From Mixophyes australis (taxonomy: Eukaryota > Chordata > Amphibia > Anura > Limnodynastidae), in the NCBI GenBank assembly GCA_036250195.1, contig JAVHZZ010000004.1, forward strand, positions 161,198,727-161,262,726: 64,000 nucleotides of DNA, given 5' to 3'. This document shows, one piece after another, positions 45,249 to 56,898 of this stretch (positions are counted from its first letter, which is position 1; every line of letters starts with the position of its first letter). The notes below the pieces were generated by a model that had not been told where the DNA came from, searched no databases, and saw only the letters and a list, made by a program, of their open reading frames with translations. Position numbers and translations under genes: made by a program.

Positions 45249-46147
45249 GACTGGAGCATATGTGTGGCATCAGCACAATAGATACAAAGTCTATTCTTAA
45301 TTCTTCGATTCCTCTCTGCAGAGGTTAGTTTGGAACGTCCAATCTCCATCGATATTACCGGAGGTGAAGCAGGACGAATTTGAGAAGTGGGACGAAGAGA
45401 TGTTTTAGCTGAAGTAGTTCTCTCAGAGTCCCTCTCACGAAATCTGAGATTCACCCGATGACAAAGAGAAATCAAATCTTCTAAAGACGTAGGGAGTTCT
45501 TGAGTAGTCAGTGCATCTTTCATTTTATCCGAGAGCCCCTGCCAGAAGGCGGCAATTAACGCTTCAGTGTTCCACTGAAGCTCAGAGGCTAAGATCCTAA
45601 ATTGAATGACGTACTGTCCTACTGTACGAGAACCCTGTCGTAAACGAAGAATGCTGGAGGCAGCGGAAATAACACGACCTGGTTCATTGAATACATTACG
45701 AAACATGGAAATAAATTTGGCACTATCCTGTAACAACGGATCATTTCTCTCCCACAGAGGGGAAGCCCATGCGAGAGCTTGTCCGGAAAATAATGAGATG
45801 AGATAGGCCACTCTGGAACGATGAGTAGAAAAGTTTTGAGGTTGGAGCTCAAAATGTACTGAGCATTGGTTGAGGAAACCTCTACATGTTTTGGGATCTC
45901 CATCATACTTTGACGGAGTTGGCAGGTGAAGCGTGGAAGCCGTAGACACCTGGGATGGCACTGGGGAAACGGAGGAAAGCACAGGAGCATCAACAGAAGC
46001 TGTAATATTCTGCCCAGACCTTCTTTGGGAGACTAACGTCTGGTAACATTGTAGTAATAGTTGTTGACGAACATCCTGTTGTTCCACACGGGTGACCAGA
46101 TGCTGCAGCATCTCTTTAGCTGTGGGTTCCGAATCTGGGTCTGTCAT
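45215..46147 (-). CDS. gag: Gag polyprotein, 310 aa, intact
   Basis: Gag forms the retrotransposon particle and packages RNA in the cytoplasm. The ATG immediately follows the primer-binding site. Residues 1-35 are heptad-like (LQHLVTRVEQQ). About 75-230 is a Ty3-type capsid (KYDGDPK, YLISLFSGQALAWASPL, SSILRLRQGSRTVGQYV, FWQGLSDKMKDAL). A CCHC zinc knuckle is complete: C288, C291, H296, C301. It ends nine residues later. Pol is in the -1 frame and overlaps the last 34 bases; a run of six A in the overlap is a candidate slip site, though not a perfect X-XXY-YYZ heptamer. No disabling mutation was seen. Confidence 0.92.
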   Translation of the reverse strand: MTDPDSEPTAKEMLQHLVTRVEQQDVRQQLLLQCYQTLVSQRRSGQNITASVDAPVLSSVSPVPSQVSTASTLHLPTPSKYDGDPKTCRGFLNQCSVHFELQPQNFSTHRSRVAYLISLFSGQALAWASPLWERNDPLLQDSAKFISMFRNVFNEPGRVISAASSILRLRQGSRTVGQYVIQFRILASELQWNTEALIAAFWQGLSDKMKDALTTQELPTSLEDLISLCHRVNLRFRERDSERTTSAKTSLRPTSQIRPASPPVISMEIGRSKLTSAERNRRIKNRLCIYCADATHMLQSCPKKSGNARP

Positions 46148-46158
46148 GGCCTGATCTT
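46148..46158 (-). other. self-priming primer-binding site
   Basis: AAGATCAGGCC on the minus strand begins two bases after the 5' LTR and directly abuts the gag ATG. It is an 11-base exact complement of GGCCTGATCTT in the LTR (47652-47662). There is no TGG-type tRNA site. Eleven bases is the length known for Tf1 self-priming. Confidence 0.8.
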
Positions 46159-46160
46159 AC

Positions 46161-47836
46161 TGTCACGGGCACTAGGAGTCTTTACCCAGTATCACCCGCT
46201 GATGGTCTTATCAGAGCAGTAGAGTTGGTATATGATACTCTGGTGGCAGGGTGATAATGGAACTGGAAACAGCAGATGGTTAGAGAATGCTCAGAAAGTC
46301 TATGACTAGCAGCACTGGTAAACAATAGGTAACTGAACACGAGGATCCGGATGGACAAGGACACGTGAGGGTAGTCAGTGGTCTGCGCACGGCAAGTTGT
46401 ACCACTGCTATGGTGAGAAGGAATGTCCAGGAGTAATAAGGAGGTGGAAGTCAGCGGTCTGCGTATAGCAAGTTGTACCGCTGTCTGTAGTGAAGGAATG
46501 GAATCCAGGTGAAGGTAACGGGGAAGTCAGTGGTCTGCGTGTAGCAAGTTGTACCACTGCTTATGTGAGAGGATATATGCAACTGGGGGAAACAGGAATC
46601 AGTGGTCTGCCTCTAGCAAGTTGTACCACTGAATATATATGTGAGGAAGGACACGAGGAGATAAATGCAATGCAGAGTCTACACGGGTACACTGAACTTG
46701 ATCCCACGTTGAACTGCACACAATAATAATAATGAATGAACAGCACTGCACAAATAAACAAAGTCACTAGAATAGTCCAGCAAAAGGAAACACAGTCAAT
46801 AATAGCAATAGTCTCAGAGGATGGAAACTCCGGAGGAGAACAACTCAGTCCAGATGGATATGCAATACACCAGCACAGTCAATGAGAAGTATGCATATCG
46901 TGGTTCAGATGAGCAGGCTGTTAGAAATAGCTGCAGGGATACCTGAGCGGCAGGGAACTGACGAGATGAGAAGTCCTTGCAGAATGGAAGCGGCAGGTAG
47001 GTGCAGCGCACTGTAGGTAGGCCAGCAAGGACGACAAAATACTCAGGAAGCAGTAGTATATCGGATAGAACAGCAGGAGACCACGGGAGAGCTGAAGCGA
47101 TGTAGCAGAGCTGGAAGCCGAGGAGCGTAGACTCGATGCTAACAGGCAAGTTGACACAAATGGATACACTGTAGAAGCAGTAGGCAGCGGGTCAGCCGAC
47201 GGCAGGTAGAATGCAGACTGGAGCGCTGAGACGAGCAGGACTCTGTAGACACGCTGAAGTAGCTAACAGGAATCAGCTGGAACAGTAGCAATGAAACACA
47301 GGAGAGTTTGAAGTAATCTGTAACTGTAGATATACGGAGGCAGCGGATAGGAATCAGCTGCTGGAGTCACGATGAAACACAGGAGAGTTTGCAGTAATCT
47401 GTAACTGTAGATACACGGAGACAGCGGATAGGAATCAGCTGCTGGAGTCACGATGAAACACAGGAGAGTTTGCAGTCATCTGAAACTGTAGATATACGGA
47501 GGCAGCGGATAGGAATCAGCTGCTGAAGTCACTAGGAACACGAGGAGTAGAAGTGGTCTGGAAACCACAAACGGCAAACAGGAATCGGCATAAGCTGAAC
47601 ACACGAGGAGGCACTGGAACACCTTCAGAGACTCATGAGGAATGAGACTCCAAGATCAGGCCACGTGGTATTGACCACAGGAGCTTAATATAGGGAGTGT
47701 TGCCTGATCAGCCAATTAAGTTAAAGGAACAGAACTGAAGGTTAGAAGGGACTGCACATGCGCAGTACCTCATTATAATGGACGGACACGGTTCCTAGCT
47801 ACCTTAGAAGTAGCACTCACAGTCCGGTGAGTGACA
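46161..47836 (-). repeat. 5' LTR of chromovirus
   Basis: It is 1676 bp. Relative to the 3' copy it lacks about 7 bp in the fourth stem-loop spacer and has a different arrangement of the 85-bp units near 47290-47470. With the predicted start at 47662, R-U5 is about 1.5 kb, an unusually long transcribed leader. Confidence 0.93.
47662..47692 (-). promoter_or_regulatory. LTR core promoter: TATA box and predicted start
   Basis: TATATTAA (plus 47685-47692) lies 30 bp upstream of G at 47662 on the minus strand. The first 11 bases from there, GGCCTGATCTT, are complementary to the site at 46148-46158. Position is inferred from self-priming logic and TATA spacing. Confidence 0.7.
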
Positions 47837-47841
47837 GCTGC

Positions 47842-48039
47842 ACGAGTAGCAGTTATAGCAGACACTGGATACGGGAAAATCCTCAGAAGCACAGTCTATA
47901 ACAGGAGCTGTCATTTGACAATATGGCAATGACAATATGTATTGTCAGCAACAAAAACTGGATGCTGAAAAATATACAGGAAATAGCAGGAGTCTCCACA
48001 GAAAGAGTACACAGGAGGATGGTCAGTGTCACTGGATCA
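47842..48039. other. unassigned flank
   Basis: Nothing recognised between the gypsy target duplication and the hAT target duplication. Confidence 0.4.
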
Positions 48040-49664
48040 CTTACAAGTAGAGATGCTCACTGACCCCCGTGTTTTGGTTTTGGTTTTGGATCTGGATTAC
48101 CATCGTGTTTTGGTTTTGCCAAACCGCCCTTGCGTGTTTTGGTTTTGTTCGGTTTTGTTTTGCAATTTTGTTTAAAAATCAATGTTTTTGGGCATAAAAT
48201 AACCTAATTTAGTGCTTCACCTGTTTCTTGGATAAGTAAGGTAATTCTAAAGCTAATAAATTAGGAAGAAAACAGTTTAATCCCTGGTAGGCCGTCCTTA
48301 ATTCTGCACACAAACCTGGTTGTCTTCCTCTTCATTTTAGCCTATTGGCAATGCAGCCATCGTCTTTGGGTGTATATTACACCCTACACTTATAGTTAAA
48401 TATATAAAGAAATGGACAAAGGCAGTTTGGTTTCAGTCTCTATAGCACTTCCCCCTTCACTTGTAGTTAAATAGAAAAAAAGCAGCCTGCATAGACTGTA
48501 GAATTAGAATACAAAAATAAATGGACCAAGGTAGTTTGGTATCTGTCTGCGAAACTAAAAGGGAAAAGACCGCACTAGGTTGTCCAATACACTTCCACTC
48601 CAATCACTGCACTAATAAGGCTAGGATAGTGATAAATATCCACTTGTGGGAAGGGTGCACCCGATCATAAATATTAGTAACCACAAATAGAAAGCAAAAA
48701 GGAACAGAAATGATCATGTGGGGCACTCGAATGGACCTGAAGATATCTGAAAAATACTGTTAAATATCTCTTTATTGAATAAACTTATCATAAAAATCCT
48801 AATAGCGAAATATTAAAAAGTGTATTGAGAAGACAGTAAACTGATAAAATAGACAATACAGATTGTCAAGCCGCGTCACTGCTTTCAATCTAATTGGTAC
48901 CATATATTTGGCCATGAATACGTGTCCTAAATAATCAGTATTAATTTTATTATTGAAATCCTCATATGCTAGGGATATACCATCTTTGGTTATAATCCAC
49001 TGTGATAAACCCTTCGCTAGTGGATTCTAAATGCTCCTTATGAACTATAGAAATAATCAATGCTGTTTGTTCATGATACACAAGCAGCATATACTTCATG
49101 TATTCTCACACTTGCTAACCAATGTAATGTTCAATCAGAGTGATCATATGAACATGTAAGGGTCTTTGTACAGCAGGAGTGTATCATCCTCAAGTTATCC
49201 CATTTATTAAGATGGGTTTAACTAATAAGGAATATTATTACACTGAATTGAATTGAGGGAAGCGCTGTTTGGCTGTTCACATTTGCACAGGCAGCATATG
49301 AATCAATGAGCAGACATAACGTCAATCTGCCACACTAATTTGCATATGTTGATACACAGATGGTTTCTGGGTAAAATGCAAAAAGCGTTGTTCAGAACTA
49401 TTTAAACCCCTAGTGATAAATTGTGACTTGATCTAGGTCACTTGATTATGAGCCACACTAAGAATTAAGGTTATTGTGAAAAAACATAGACTCCTACCCA
49501 ACAGCTTGCATGAGTATAACTATCGCTAGCTTAGCCCTCCATGCTTATTGGCACATATACAGTCCCCTTATCGTGAGCATGAGCACTTGCAATGGGCACA
49601 GCGAGTTATGGGTTCTCATTATAGTAAGAGCATAATAGATGGAGAGCTATATAGTCCTAACGGA

Positions 49665-49734
49665 GGTAGTGTGATTGACTAGTGGGTTTACTGCCCGTTT
49701 TCAGACTTTAAACCCACTAGTCAATCACACTACC
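49665..49734. repeat. 26-bp perfect hairpin
   Basis: Arms 49665-49690 and 49709-49734 are perfect inverted repeats (GGTAGTGTGATTGACTAGTG and on to GGGTTTA) around an 18-base loop. It may be the end of an insertion inside the hAT or a folded regulatory site. Confidence 0.9.
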
Positions 49735-49806
49735 CATAACACAAATCTCCCCCTCATTCTCTTCTAATTCCAAAGTGGCATCCTCAATTGGTGTATCACC
49801 GGCTAC

Positions 49807-50681
49807 CAGGGCCGCTGAGAGGGGGGGGGGGAAGCGGGTACATTTTACCCGGGCCCGGCCATGCCAGGGGGCTGCTATTTTTTTGGTGGGGGGAACTATA
49901 AGAAATAAAATAAAAAATCAATACTCACATGACCGCGGCGCCGCATCCCTCCTCTCCTGTCTTCTCCATTCACACTGACTGTCGGGCGTGACGTCAGGTA
50001 TTGCTAGGCTGTTTGCATGACGGGAAATAGGTTTATTTATTAAATGTGAATATTATTATTTTAATGTTGGGGCTGGAGGAAGGCCTAATTATTATTCGTG
50101 GGTGCTATTGATTTAACGCTGCGTCTGACTGTAATTTTCTAAATGTAGCCATTTTTTCCCCCCAAATATGTCCTCCAACATTCCAAGATCCAGACAAGCC
50201 ACAACTAAAGAAACCAGCAGCCACAGGTGGAGAAAGTGAGAAGAACAGGCAGGACAGAGCAGCATAGTGTGTGAAATGTTGTGTTTCTAGTAGGGACAAT
50301 GCCAATGTTTGGTGAGCCCAGTGGGCGCAGGCCAAGACTGAACTCTGTGTACACACTGCATTCTTTCTATACTACACTGTGGTGCTAGATGTCTTAAAAG
50401 TCAGGAGTGCTGGGACATATGTCACGCTCTGGTGAATTCAGGACCTAGTGATTTTAATGTGCTAGCCACGCCCCAACGGCGCATTGCCACGCGCCCCAAA
50501 TGTATGACCACACTCCCGAAATTTTTTGCACCTCCGTTAGGCTAGCTACGCCCCAACGGCGCATTGACACGCCCCTGAATTTATGACCAGCCCCCCAAAT
50601 TTTTTGGGGTTTACTCGACTATGAGGGGGGGCCCCATTAATTTGTTGTACCCGGGCCCTGAATTCCAAAGTGGCAGCCCTG
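49807..50681. mobile_element. hAT element nested in a hAT
   Basis: The ends are CAGGGCCGC and, inverted, CAGGGCTGC. The flanks CCGGCTAC (49799-49806) and CCAGCTAC (50682-50689) match at 7 of 8 positions. The interior has a G10 run, CCCGGGCCCGG, and a two-copy 79-bp repeat around ACGCCCCAACGGCGCATTG (50467, 50546). The host element's minus-strand frame continues on both sides, which supports the boundaries. No transposase is seen. Confidence 0.82.
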
Positions 50682-50689
50682 CCAGCTAC

Positions 50690-51250
50690 ACTCGGACTGT
50701 TAAGGCGCACATCAGCAGAACTGCTGAAAGGACCCTTATTTATGGGTACACTGTCACTAACAGAATGCTCACGATTAGACATACCACTGGTGGATGGACT
50801 CTCCACAGGGATTGGTGTCATTTCTGATTCAGAGCATACATTATCCTCTAATGCCTTACTGTTTTCTTGCAGCTCGGCTTTCACGCGTAACATTAGTTGT
50901 GCACCACTTGTAAGCTCGGTAACATTTTGGGATCTGCCACTAACAGAGAAAGGTGAAGGCCTCATTCTCTCTTTGCCAATGCGTGTGTAGAATGGCATGT
51001 TGGCAATTTATTTTTTATCGGCACTTAACTTTTCCTCAGTTACATTTCTTTTTCGCTTCAACACAGTAAAAATTTTTGGTGTGTGTTTTTTTGACTGATT
51101 TCAAAAGACTGGAGTTTGACATCGCCTTTCCCAGATGACGTACTGGGAACACTACCATCAGGACTGGTGACAGAACCTGGTTGCTCATTCTGCTTATATG
51201 TGGACTGCTTTGAATCCATTCTGAGCCCAAAGCACTTGTAGTGCTACAAA
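50690..51250 (-). pseudogene. Ser/Glu-rich open frames of the host hAT, function unknown
   Basis: The minus strand has a frame beginning PFYTRIGKERMRPSPFSVSG and rich in S, E and P, and upstream another starting MDSKQSTYKQNEQPG. The first seems to continue beyond the nested hAT (near 49806) as PIEDATLELEENEGE. Stops lie between the two frames. This may be the disordered N-terminal part of a lost protein of the element; no transposase motif is visible. Confidence 0.4.
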
Positions 51251-51734
51251 TTGTTTTAGATACTGCTGACAAACAGGACTTTTGACAGCCAGAAAAATGT
51301 ATGCAAAAGAATGGGGGACAACCCAAAAGCACTTGGAGGGCCAGAAACTGAACAAAAACCCTCCTCTCTTCTCCTCTTACTGCTGTATCAACTGGTATTA
51401 AGATTAGAATGGTATTGAATAGAAAAAATAATGTGTCCAATTACTGCTCTGTCCCTGCGCTGATATAGCCAGTGTGACCTAACCCTGCTTTCTCCCTCTG
51501 TCAAATGGCGATGGATTGCTGTGAAGGCTGGTATTTATGCTTTTCAAATCTCGCAAGAACCGAGCTCAGAAAAACGAATACGTCACAATGACGTTTTGCC
51601 TCGATTTCGAATTCGAACGGGCGGGAGAGTACCGAGCGTGCTTGCTCAGCTCGGTACTCGGATAGGCTAAATTTGGTAGGATTCGGATCACGGGGAACCG
51701 AGCCCGCCCATCTCTACTTACAAGTAACTTATGG

Positions 51735-52740
51735 TATAAATTTATTTAAAGGAAATAGCACAGGGCGCTAATTTATATAATTGCCAATACACTTATTTTT
51801 GATATTGTGTTTATTTTGATATAGGAAATCTTTATTTCTGAGACAAGGGGAGAAAATTTGTTTTTTTTCTGTTTTAACCTTGCTAGAGGAAATGTATTAT
51901 TTCTGATGTATATATCTGATACAATAAGCCTTTTGTGCATCTCGTAAGGAAATGCATTGTTTGGGGTTTTGCAACTTTTCTTGGGGAATTCTTTTCTTTG
52001 AAGGAAATGTGTATTCTACAACTGTTGGAAGAAAGCACCCATGCTAATCTCATGTTGATTAGTCCTTTTGATGTGACTGTCCAATACCCCTTAAGGGAAA
52101 TGAAGGGGTAATTAGACTTGTTGTCAGATGTCCACTGTAAGATGTAGGAAATCACAGCAAGGTTTTAGGAAATCACAGATAAGCGTAAATATTGTTAGCT
52201 TTGCATTGCATGTAAATCCATGTTTGGATAAACAAATTGCATCCTGATTCTAAAAATAGCCTGTGAAGCTGTGTCTAAACTGTATAAAAAAAAGAACCCT
52301 TGTAAACTGAAATGTATCATTCTGATGTTCCATCTGACCTGACCACTGATACCTTTTATCAGTGGAACTGTCCTTTTCAAGACACTTACGCAAAATATAC
52401 ATCACTCTTTTTGCTTCAAGACCCTGCTTAACAACTTCTTCAGTATTGCTGTAATCCTGTGATCTACAGATTAGACCCTAAATCTAATCCGTCCTCTGGC
52501 TGTTTCTGAGGTTTCGATCCAGCTCTCCAGTACCACCTCTCTGCCGCTACCTAGCAGCTCTGGTCAGTGTGATAGGTCAGGAGGGGATCTATCCAAAGCA
52601 CCCTGATCTATAGTAAGCGGTCAGAGGTACCAGCCCAAGTGTACCAGCACAGGAGTACACCAGCAGCGACAGTTAACCAGAAGTAACGTGGTTCTGGATG
52701 CCATAAAGGAGTCCAGTGGTGGCAGCAGGCTCCTCCTACT
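51735..52740 (+). repeat. possible LTR and leader of an endogenous retrovirus-like element
   Basis: A TATAAAAAAAAG box near 52283, downstream GCTTCAAGACCCTGC, and a GTGGTGGCAGCAGGC motif near 52712 of the kind seen at retroviral leader starts suggest an LTR in plus orientation. No paired LTR, gag, pol or env was found, and limits are approximate. Confidence 0.3.
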
Positions 52741-54129
52741 GTGGCAGGAGAAGCGTTTTTGGAATAACGAAAGGGGGGCGGTGGCAAAGTTAGCCTAGTC
52801 GGTTCCAGGCAAAAGACAGGGTGGCATAGGTGGTCCATCCTGTCACAGTCAGCAAGCAGAGGTCAGAAAACAGAAGATCCATTAGCAACAGGTCACAGGC
52901 GTACAGAGTGTGAGACCAGGAACAGCAAACAATTGATGAACTGGCACCAGTCTGCTGGAAAAGGCAGACTATAAAAGTCAGGCATAGGTGTTCAGGATCC
53001 AAGACAAATGATGAGGGCAAAATATTGCTTGAATCCCCCATGTTATTCTTCTTGGAGAAGTAAATATTTTAAGGGAAAATACACAGATAATGTAAATTCT
53101 GTAAATAGCTATGCATTGCTGGTGATGGAGCTTGACAAAGTCAACAGCTGGCCAATGCTCTTAAAACCATTACTGCTGTCCTTGTGTCAATATCATTTCC
53201 ATTACCATCATTTAGATACATATCTTTCCTGGCTTCATAAACTACCCTGCTGGCTCCTAGATTTCTACATTATTCTCGCAGGCAGAAATTTGATACAGTC
53301 AAAGCAAAACCTAAAGAGGAGAAAAGGTACTGTAGACAGAAGCAGATTGTGCCAAGATCTTATGAAAGCAGTTGCAACCAAGTAATTCCTGCAATCAGGT
53401 TCCCATGAAATGAGTCTGACTCTCCATCCAATAGACCAACAATACTGGCAAGGTTTCTTTGGAGACAAATTATAGAAATTCTGCATTGTTGTTTCAAGCT
53501 GTTATTTTTTTTTTTAAAAAAAAAAACCTCATGTCTGAGGAGAGAGATATGCACTTATTTTCCAGTACACTTATTCTTTACTTCTGCTCCGCAGTTTTGC
53601 AGCCTTTGATGAATAAGGCCAATATCTGACCTAAAATGTTTTCAAAACCTTGGGCCAAGGTATGTATGAAACTAGGGCATTGATGTATTGTCTGGAGCAC
53701 GAGGGCTTCAAAGTCAAGTGCAGGGTTAATGTGAGGTCCTAGTGGTGAAAAAGCTTTCTTAGCCTGCTGCATCCTCATTCATGAATCATCAAGCTCTGCA
53801 TTGAAACATTTAATATTTCATTACAAGACCAATTTAGTTTAAAAAAAAATCACCACAGATATCTTGTTTGATCAGGCAAATAATCAATTCAAAAAAATCT
53901 GTGTTCTTTTCAGCAGACCATGAAAGTGATACCTAAACTTTGTAATTTCATTAGAAGGAAAAGTTCCGCAGAGGCACACCTGATTATCATCTCATTGATT
54001 GCAATATCTGATAGAAATTATTTTAGAGTTGTTAACTTAAGAGAGATGATTATCCTAAAACAGATTTGCATAACCATTGTTTTTGTTCAAGGATTACATC
54101 TGTAAACAAGACTCCTGGATCCTTTACAA
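52741..54129. other. unassigned
   Basis: No supported gene. A T/A run at 53501-53526 may be a retroposon tail. Confidence 0.4.
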
Positions 54130-54840
54130 TCTGAGTGGTTTTGCACTGCCTACTATGGAGATGTGGAATATAACGAGTTGAAGGTGTTCACCAGGGAACC
54201 CCACAAGGAGGTTTGGTCTTGGCTGTTTCAGCCCTGCAAGTCGTGGTTGGAGAGCGAAAGGATATTATACCAGTAAAGATGACTGGTTAACCAAAATAGC
54301 TGGTGACTCTGATTTCCAAATAGGTCAGTAGACTGTAGGAATAAGATGTCTGGATTGCCAGGTTAAGCTTAAAAGCTGAAGACTCTGGATTTTTAAGTTA
54401 GCAGAAGACTGCAGAAGTAGAATGCCTGGATTGGCAGGTAAGCTATGAAGCTAGAGATTCTGGTTTTCCAAGTTAGCAGATGATTGCAAATATAGGTGGC
54501 CTGAATCATCATATAAAGCTGAGAAGCTGAGGACTCTGGTTTTCCAAGTTCGCAGGTGACTTACATATGTAAGAATCCAGGATTACTGCAGGGAGCCAAC
54601 TTATCTACAAGTGAACAAGCTGATGGACAGGAAGATCTGACAATTCGAGTGAGACACAGGTGAATTTAAATATCTGAGAGAGGTGAGTGGGAGGAAATGC
54701 AATCAGCCTATGGCTGGATGCCAAAATGCATGAAAGACGGTTCTGCACATGTACAGATCCGAATCCAAAATGACGCCCATCAGTGGCCGGACATGGTGTC
54801 TCAGCGCAGGAAGAAGTAATGGTGACCCCCTAGGTAAGTG
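54130..54840 (-). repeat. gypsy LTR-like remnant with about 78-bp tandem units
   Basis: On the minus strand a TATTTAAA box (near 54668) is followed by about four tandem units of 75-80 bp, each with AGAGTC and GGAAAACC-like blocks (54297, 54372, 54452, 54531 on plus). This promoter-then-tandem-leader layout equals the LTRs at 16941 and 40238. Ends and target duplication were not resolved. Confidence 0.5.
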
Positions 54841-55315
54841 CGCCAGACGATAACAAGCTGGTCTGCAGATCCAGTACATGATAAGGACTTTGGATTGTCT
54901 GAGAACCCATCATTCAACTTTAATTTGAAAGTCTATTAACGTTTAATTGCTGTTGGCAAAAAGGATAATGGAGACCCTGTTCAATCCATTTGAGGACCTA
55001 TTTTTGGAATCCTAAATTTGCACATACTTTTTCAAACAAGACCATAAATGTTTGATGATTATGTTCAGTAAAACATAAAAGTATAATTTTCTTGTGAGTT
55101 TTGTGAGTAATTTAAATAGATTTCCATTATTTATTATTAGAACTTAAATGCAGACTACTCTAGATCAAATTTAGAAAACGTATTGGGTTACAATATTGCA
55201 AAAAAAATAAAAAATGGAAACACCGGGGTAAATGCGGAATATTAACGTACTGGTTAATATCATCAACCAAGGGCTTTTAAACAGACTTGCCTTATGCATT
55301 AATGAGGCAAATATT

Positions 55316-56500
55316 ATTATTATTATAATTTATTGATAAGGTGCCACAGATTCTATATCGTCAGATACACAAGCAAGTAACAAATAGATGAAGTAATACT
55401 CATAAGTAGCACAGATGAGTGTGAGTAATGCTATGTGGACTCACACAGAGTCCAGCAAAAGACATGACAGGACGTACGAGGAAGTCAGACATCGTACAAT
55501 AGGCAGAGAGGACCCTGCCTATGATGGAGGAGTTGTGAGAGACAGCAGGACCAACTGGGAGAAAATTGAGATGGCAGGTGATGGATAGGATGGTCAGAAG
55601 ATGGTAGAATACACAAGCTTAAAAGGTGAGAGTTTGAAGGATTGGAGGTTGGATGAGAGTAGAGTGAGGTGGGCTAGGGAGTTCCAAAGTTTGGGGCAGC
55701 AAGGCAGAAGCCTTGGAGGCAAGCATGGGTGGAGGTAATGAGAGGTGAATGAAGGCAAAGGTCAGAGGCAGAGCAGAGGGACCAGGTGGGTATGTATCTC
55801 GAGACAAGATCAGAGATGTAAGGGGGAGAAGTGTTGGTGAGGGCTTTGTAAGTGAGGGTAATGAGCTTGAAGTGAATTCTGAAATGGATAGGGAGCCAAT
55901 GAAGGAATTTATGCAGATGAGTTGCGGAAGAGGCATATTGGAAGAGGAAGTTGAGCCCAGCCGCAGCATTCCAAATAGATTGATGGTCAGAAAAGTGAGA
56001 GGAAGGCCAATGAGAAGTAGGTTGCAGTAGTCAAGATGAGAAATGATGAGTGTATGGACCAGGATTTCTCCCTTGACGAGGAGAATAAGAAGGGAGAATT
56101 GACCTTTGGACATAGCTGAGAGTAAATGTTACTGTTAGTTGAGGGCAGTTTCAGTTGAGTGATGGGGATGGAAGCCAAACCGGAGGGGGCCAACAATAGA
56201 GAAAGTGGGTCAAATTACTTATGACATATCGTTTGAGAATTTTAGAAGCAAAAGGAAGCAGAAATACGGGCTGAAAGTAGGAGAGAGAGGATGGATCAAG
56301 CGAGGATTTCTTAAGAATAGGGGAGATTAGAACAGGCTTGAAGACCATGAGGAACATACCAGTAGAGAGAGATTTTAAAGAGGTGAGGAAAGTGACGACA
56401 GGCATTGAGAAAGAGGGAGCGGAGGATCTTGGAGGAAACAGAGTCAAGAGCACTTCATTGACAGGGATTCATGAGCAATGGTGTCCATTGTGATGTCAGT
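55316..56500 (-). pseudogene. L2-clade LINE ORF2 remnant and 3' tail
   Basis: The minus strand across shifting frames gives RT-like LTFLTSLKSLSTGMF, LISPILKKSSLDP, YFQPVFLLPFASKILK and then SHLDYCNLLLIGLP, all typical of L2/CR1-group reverse transcriptase. Downstream, conserved 3' coding and a tail ending GTGGCACCTTATCAATAAATT and an (ATA)n run (plus 55316) mark the 3' end. It is 5' truncated and has several frameshifts. Confidence 0.8.
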
Positions 56501-56583
56501 TTGGAACTCCAAGGAAAAATAAAATCAGCAAAGGATAATGATGTGTGTAAGCACATACCAGAATAGTGGAGTATTAGTAGTGG

Positions 56584-56700
56584 CATTAATTCGAAGTGCA
56601 AGGCAAAACAGACCAGCAATCAATTAACTTAAAACAACAGATCAATTAACTTAAAATATCAAGTTGTGGTGTGGCACTGTAATCAAAGACAGTCCAATGA
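56584..56700 (+). repeat. dispersed repeat shared with 26021
   Basis: CATTAATTCGAAGTGCAAGG with CAAAACAGAC recurs from 26030. An ACAGATCAATTAACTTAAAA-type block is duplicated locally. Confidence 0.5.
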
Positions 56701-56898
56701 GAACACTACAAAGTAGGGTATTATACTTGTGGGTCCGTTAATCAAACCTGGCAGTTTCATGTCTGTGATTTCAGCGGTGCAAAATACCCAAACAATAAAC
56801 CGCCGAGCAGTGCAGGAAAGTGATGTGATCAGATGAATCATCCTTCGCCATGTACTCAACAAAAAGAAAACTGCACGGATAGCACTAACCTAATGAAC

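Larger units (their letters stand above)
40238..47836 (-). mobile_element. nearly complete sushi-type Ty3/gypsy chromovirus
   Basis: The element is 7599 bp with direct LTRs at 40238-41922 and 46161-47836 and a perfect target duplication GCTGC (40233-40237, 47837-47841). The minus-strand order is 5' LTR, self-priming site, gag, pol (PR-RT-RH-IN-chromodomain), purine tract, 3' LTR. The LTRs differ by about 15 substitutions, one small indel and the exchange of tandem units, so the insertion is fairly recent. One TAG stop in pol and an 18-bp integrase deletion are the only clear defects. The chromodomain and self-priming place it with Tf1/sushi vertebrate elements. Confidence 0.95.
48048..51716. 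mobile_element. hAT element with perfect 8-bp target duplication
   Basis: CTTACAAG flanks both ends (48040-48047, 51717-51724). The ends are TAGAGATGCTC at left and, inverted, TAGAGATGGGC at right. The left subterminal region has repeated GTGTTTTGGTTTTG. The interior contains minus-strand open frames without a recognisable DDE/hAT dimerisation domain, a nested hAT (49807-50681), a 26-bp hairpin (49665-49734) and about 1.2 kb of unassigned sequence (48550-49660) that may be another insertion. It is probably non-autonomous. Confidence 0.88.
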
